Positions 63,778-64,000 of a stretch of DNA of 64,000 nt are shown here, piece by piece; position 1 is the first letter of the stretch; the number at the start of each line of letters is the position of its first letter. A program made the translations under genes and the position numbers. Below the pieces are notes generated by a model, which was not told the DNA's origin, searched no databases, and was given only the letters and a program-made list of their open reading frames with translations. The DNA lies in the NCBI RefSeq assembly GCF_900129215.1, contig NZ_FQUQ01000004.1, positions 434,001 through 498,000 of the forward strand, given 5' to 3'. Source of the stretch: Pedobacter caeni. GTDB taxonomy: Bacteria > Bacteroidota > Bacteroidia > Sphingobacteriales > Sphingobacteriaceae.

Positions 63778-64000
63778 TTAATTTAAAGAAAACTCCAGGT
63801 ATACCGGCACATGATCAGAGATGCGTCTGGCTTCTTTCAGATCAAGGAAATCGGTATAAAAAGGAACGATTCCGGCATCAGTTACCCTCAGCTTGTCTTC
63901 CGGATAAAAGAAATTATCATATTCCGAAGCCAGGCAATCATCGTTAATGCAACGTTGCTTCAGCGAGGTTTTCTGTTTTACCATCGCTGAGGTATAGCCC
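63778..64000 (-). CDS. Endonuclease/exonuclease/phosphatase-family protein, partial (N-terminus beyond right edge)
   Basis: The frame is open through the right edge (GYTSAMVKQKTSLKQR continues upstream of the only internal ATG at 63984), so the visible 73 residues are the C-terminus. The motif ISDHVPVYLEFSLN near the end contains the SDH catalytic histidine pair site (SDHxP) of the endonuclease/exonuclease/phosphatase superfamily, and LASEYDNFFY fits the upstream part. Members cut DNA or phosphodiester/phosphoester bonds; the substrate cannot be told from the fragment. Confidence 0.8.
   Translation of the reverse strand, partial: GYTSAMVKQKTSLKQRCINDDCLASEYDNFFYPEDKLRVTDAGIVPFYTDFLDLKEARRISDHVPVYLEFSLN

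Overview
The window looks like chromosomal DNA of a Bacteroidota bacterium, most probably a Pedobacter-like member of the Sphingobacteriaceae. The reasons are the SusC/SusD outer-membrane pairs, FecI/FecR-type regulators feeding SusC proteins with an N-terminal STN domain, many short-signal lipoproteins, and promoter-like TTTG/TAnnTTTG boxes. No rRNA, tRNA, CRISPR array or intact insertion sequence was seen.

Region 1 (1-14954) is a phage-derived element. A switch region near 12690-12790 separates a rightward repressor pair (plus a secreted polysaccharide deacetylase) from a long leftward operon. The operon runs from small early genes and a replication-initiator-like protein through uncharacterised genes into a siphovirus-type tail module: tail tube, chaperone with a probable -1 frameshift product, tape measure, distal tail protein, tail tip/fibre protein running off the left edge. 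No terminase, portal, capsid, sheath, lysis gene or integrase is visible.

Region 2 (15058-16222) holds a SelW-like (Rdx) protein fused to an extra domain through an internal tandem repeat, and an unknown gene. Region 3 (16271-22316) is a tight operon of permease, glutamine-synthetase-like ligase, iron alcohol dehydrogenase, class I glutamine amidotransferase-type hydrolase and aldehyde dehydrogenase. It fits gamma-glutamylation catabolism of an amino alcohol such as ethanolamine better than the classical putrescine route. Directly upstream, on the same strand, is a sigma/anti-sigma/SusC/SusD set (22380-29403).

Region 4 (29621-35087) has membrane proteins, a Dabb protein, thioredoxin, a GT39-type glycosyltransferase, GtrA and a small lipoprotein. 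Region 5 (35204-44003) is a small glycan locus: SSS symporter, GH130 mannosylglucose phosphorylase, SusC, SusD, with a divergent AraC regulator. Region 6 (44077-52835) is a second sigma/FecR/SusC/SusD locus with two extra surface lipoproteins. Region 7 (52937-58997) is mostly core genes: RecD-like helicase, DUF3822, rsmD, coaD, NUDIX, pyrE, SRPBCC. Region 8 (59068-64000) has two HEAT-repeat paralogues, immunity-like genes, a truncated type VI tube (TssD/Hcp) fragment, and the end of an endonuclease/exonuclease/phosphatase-family gene.
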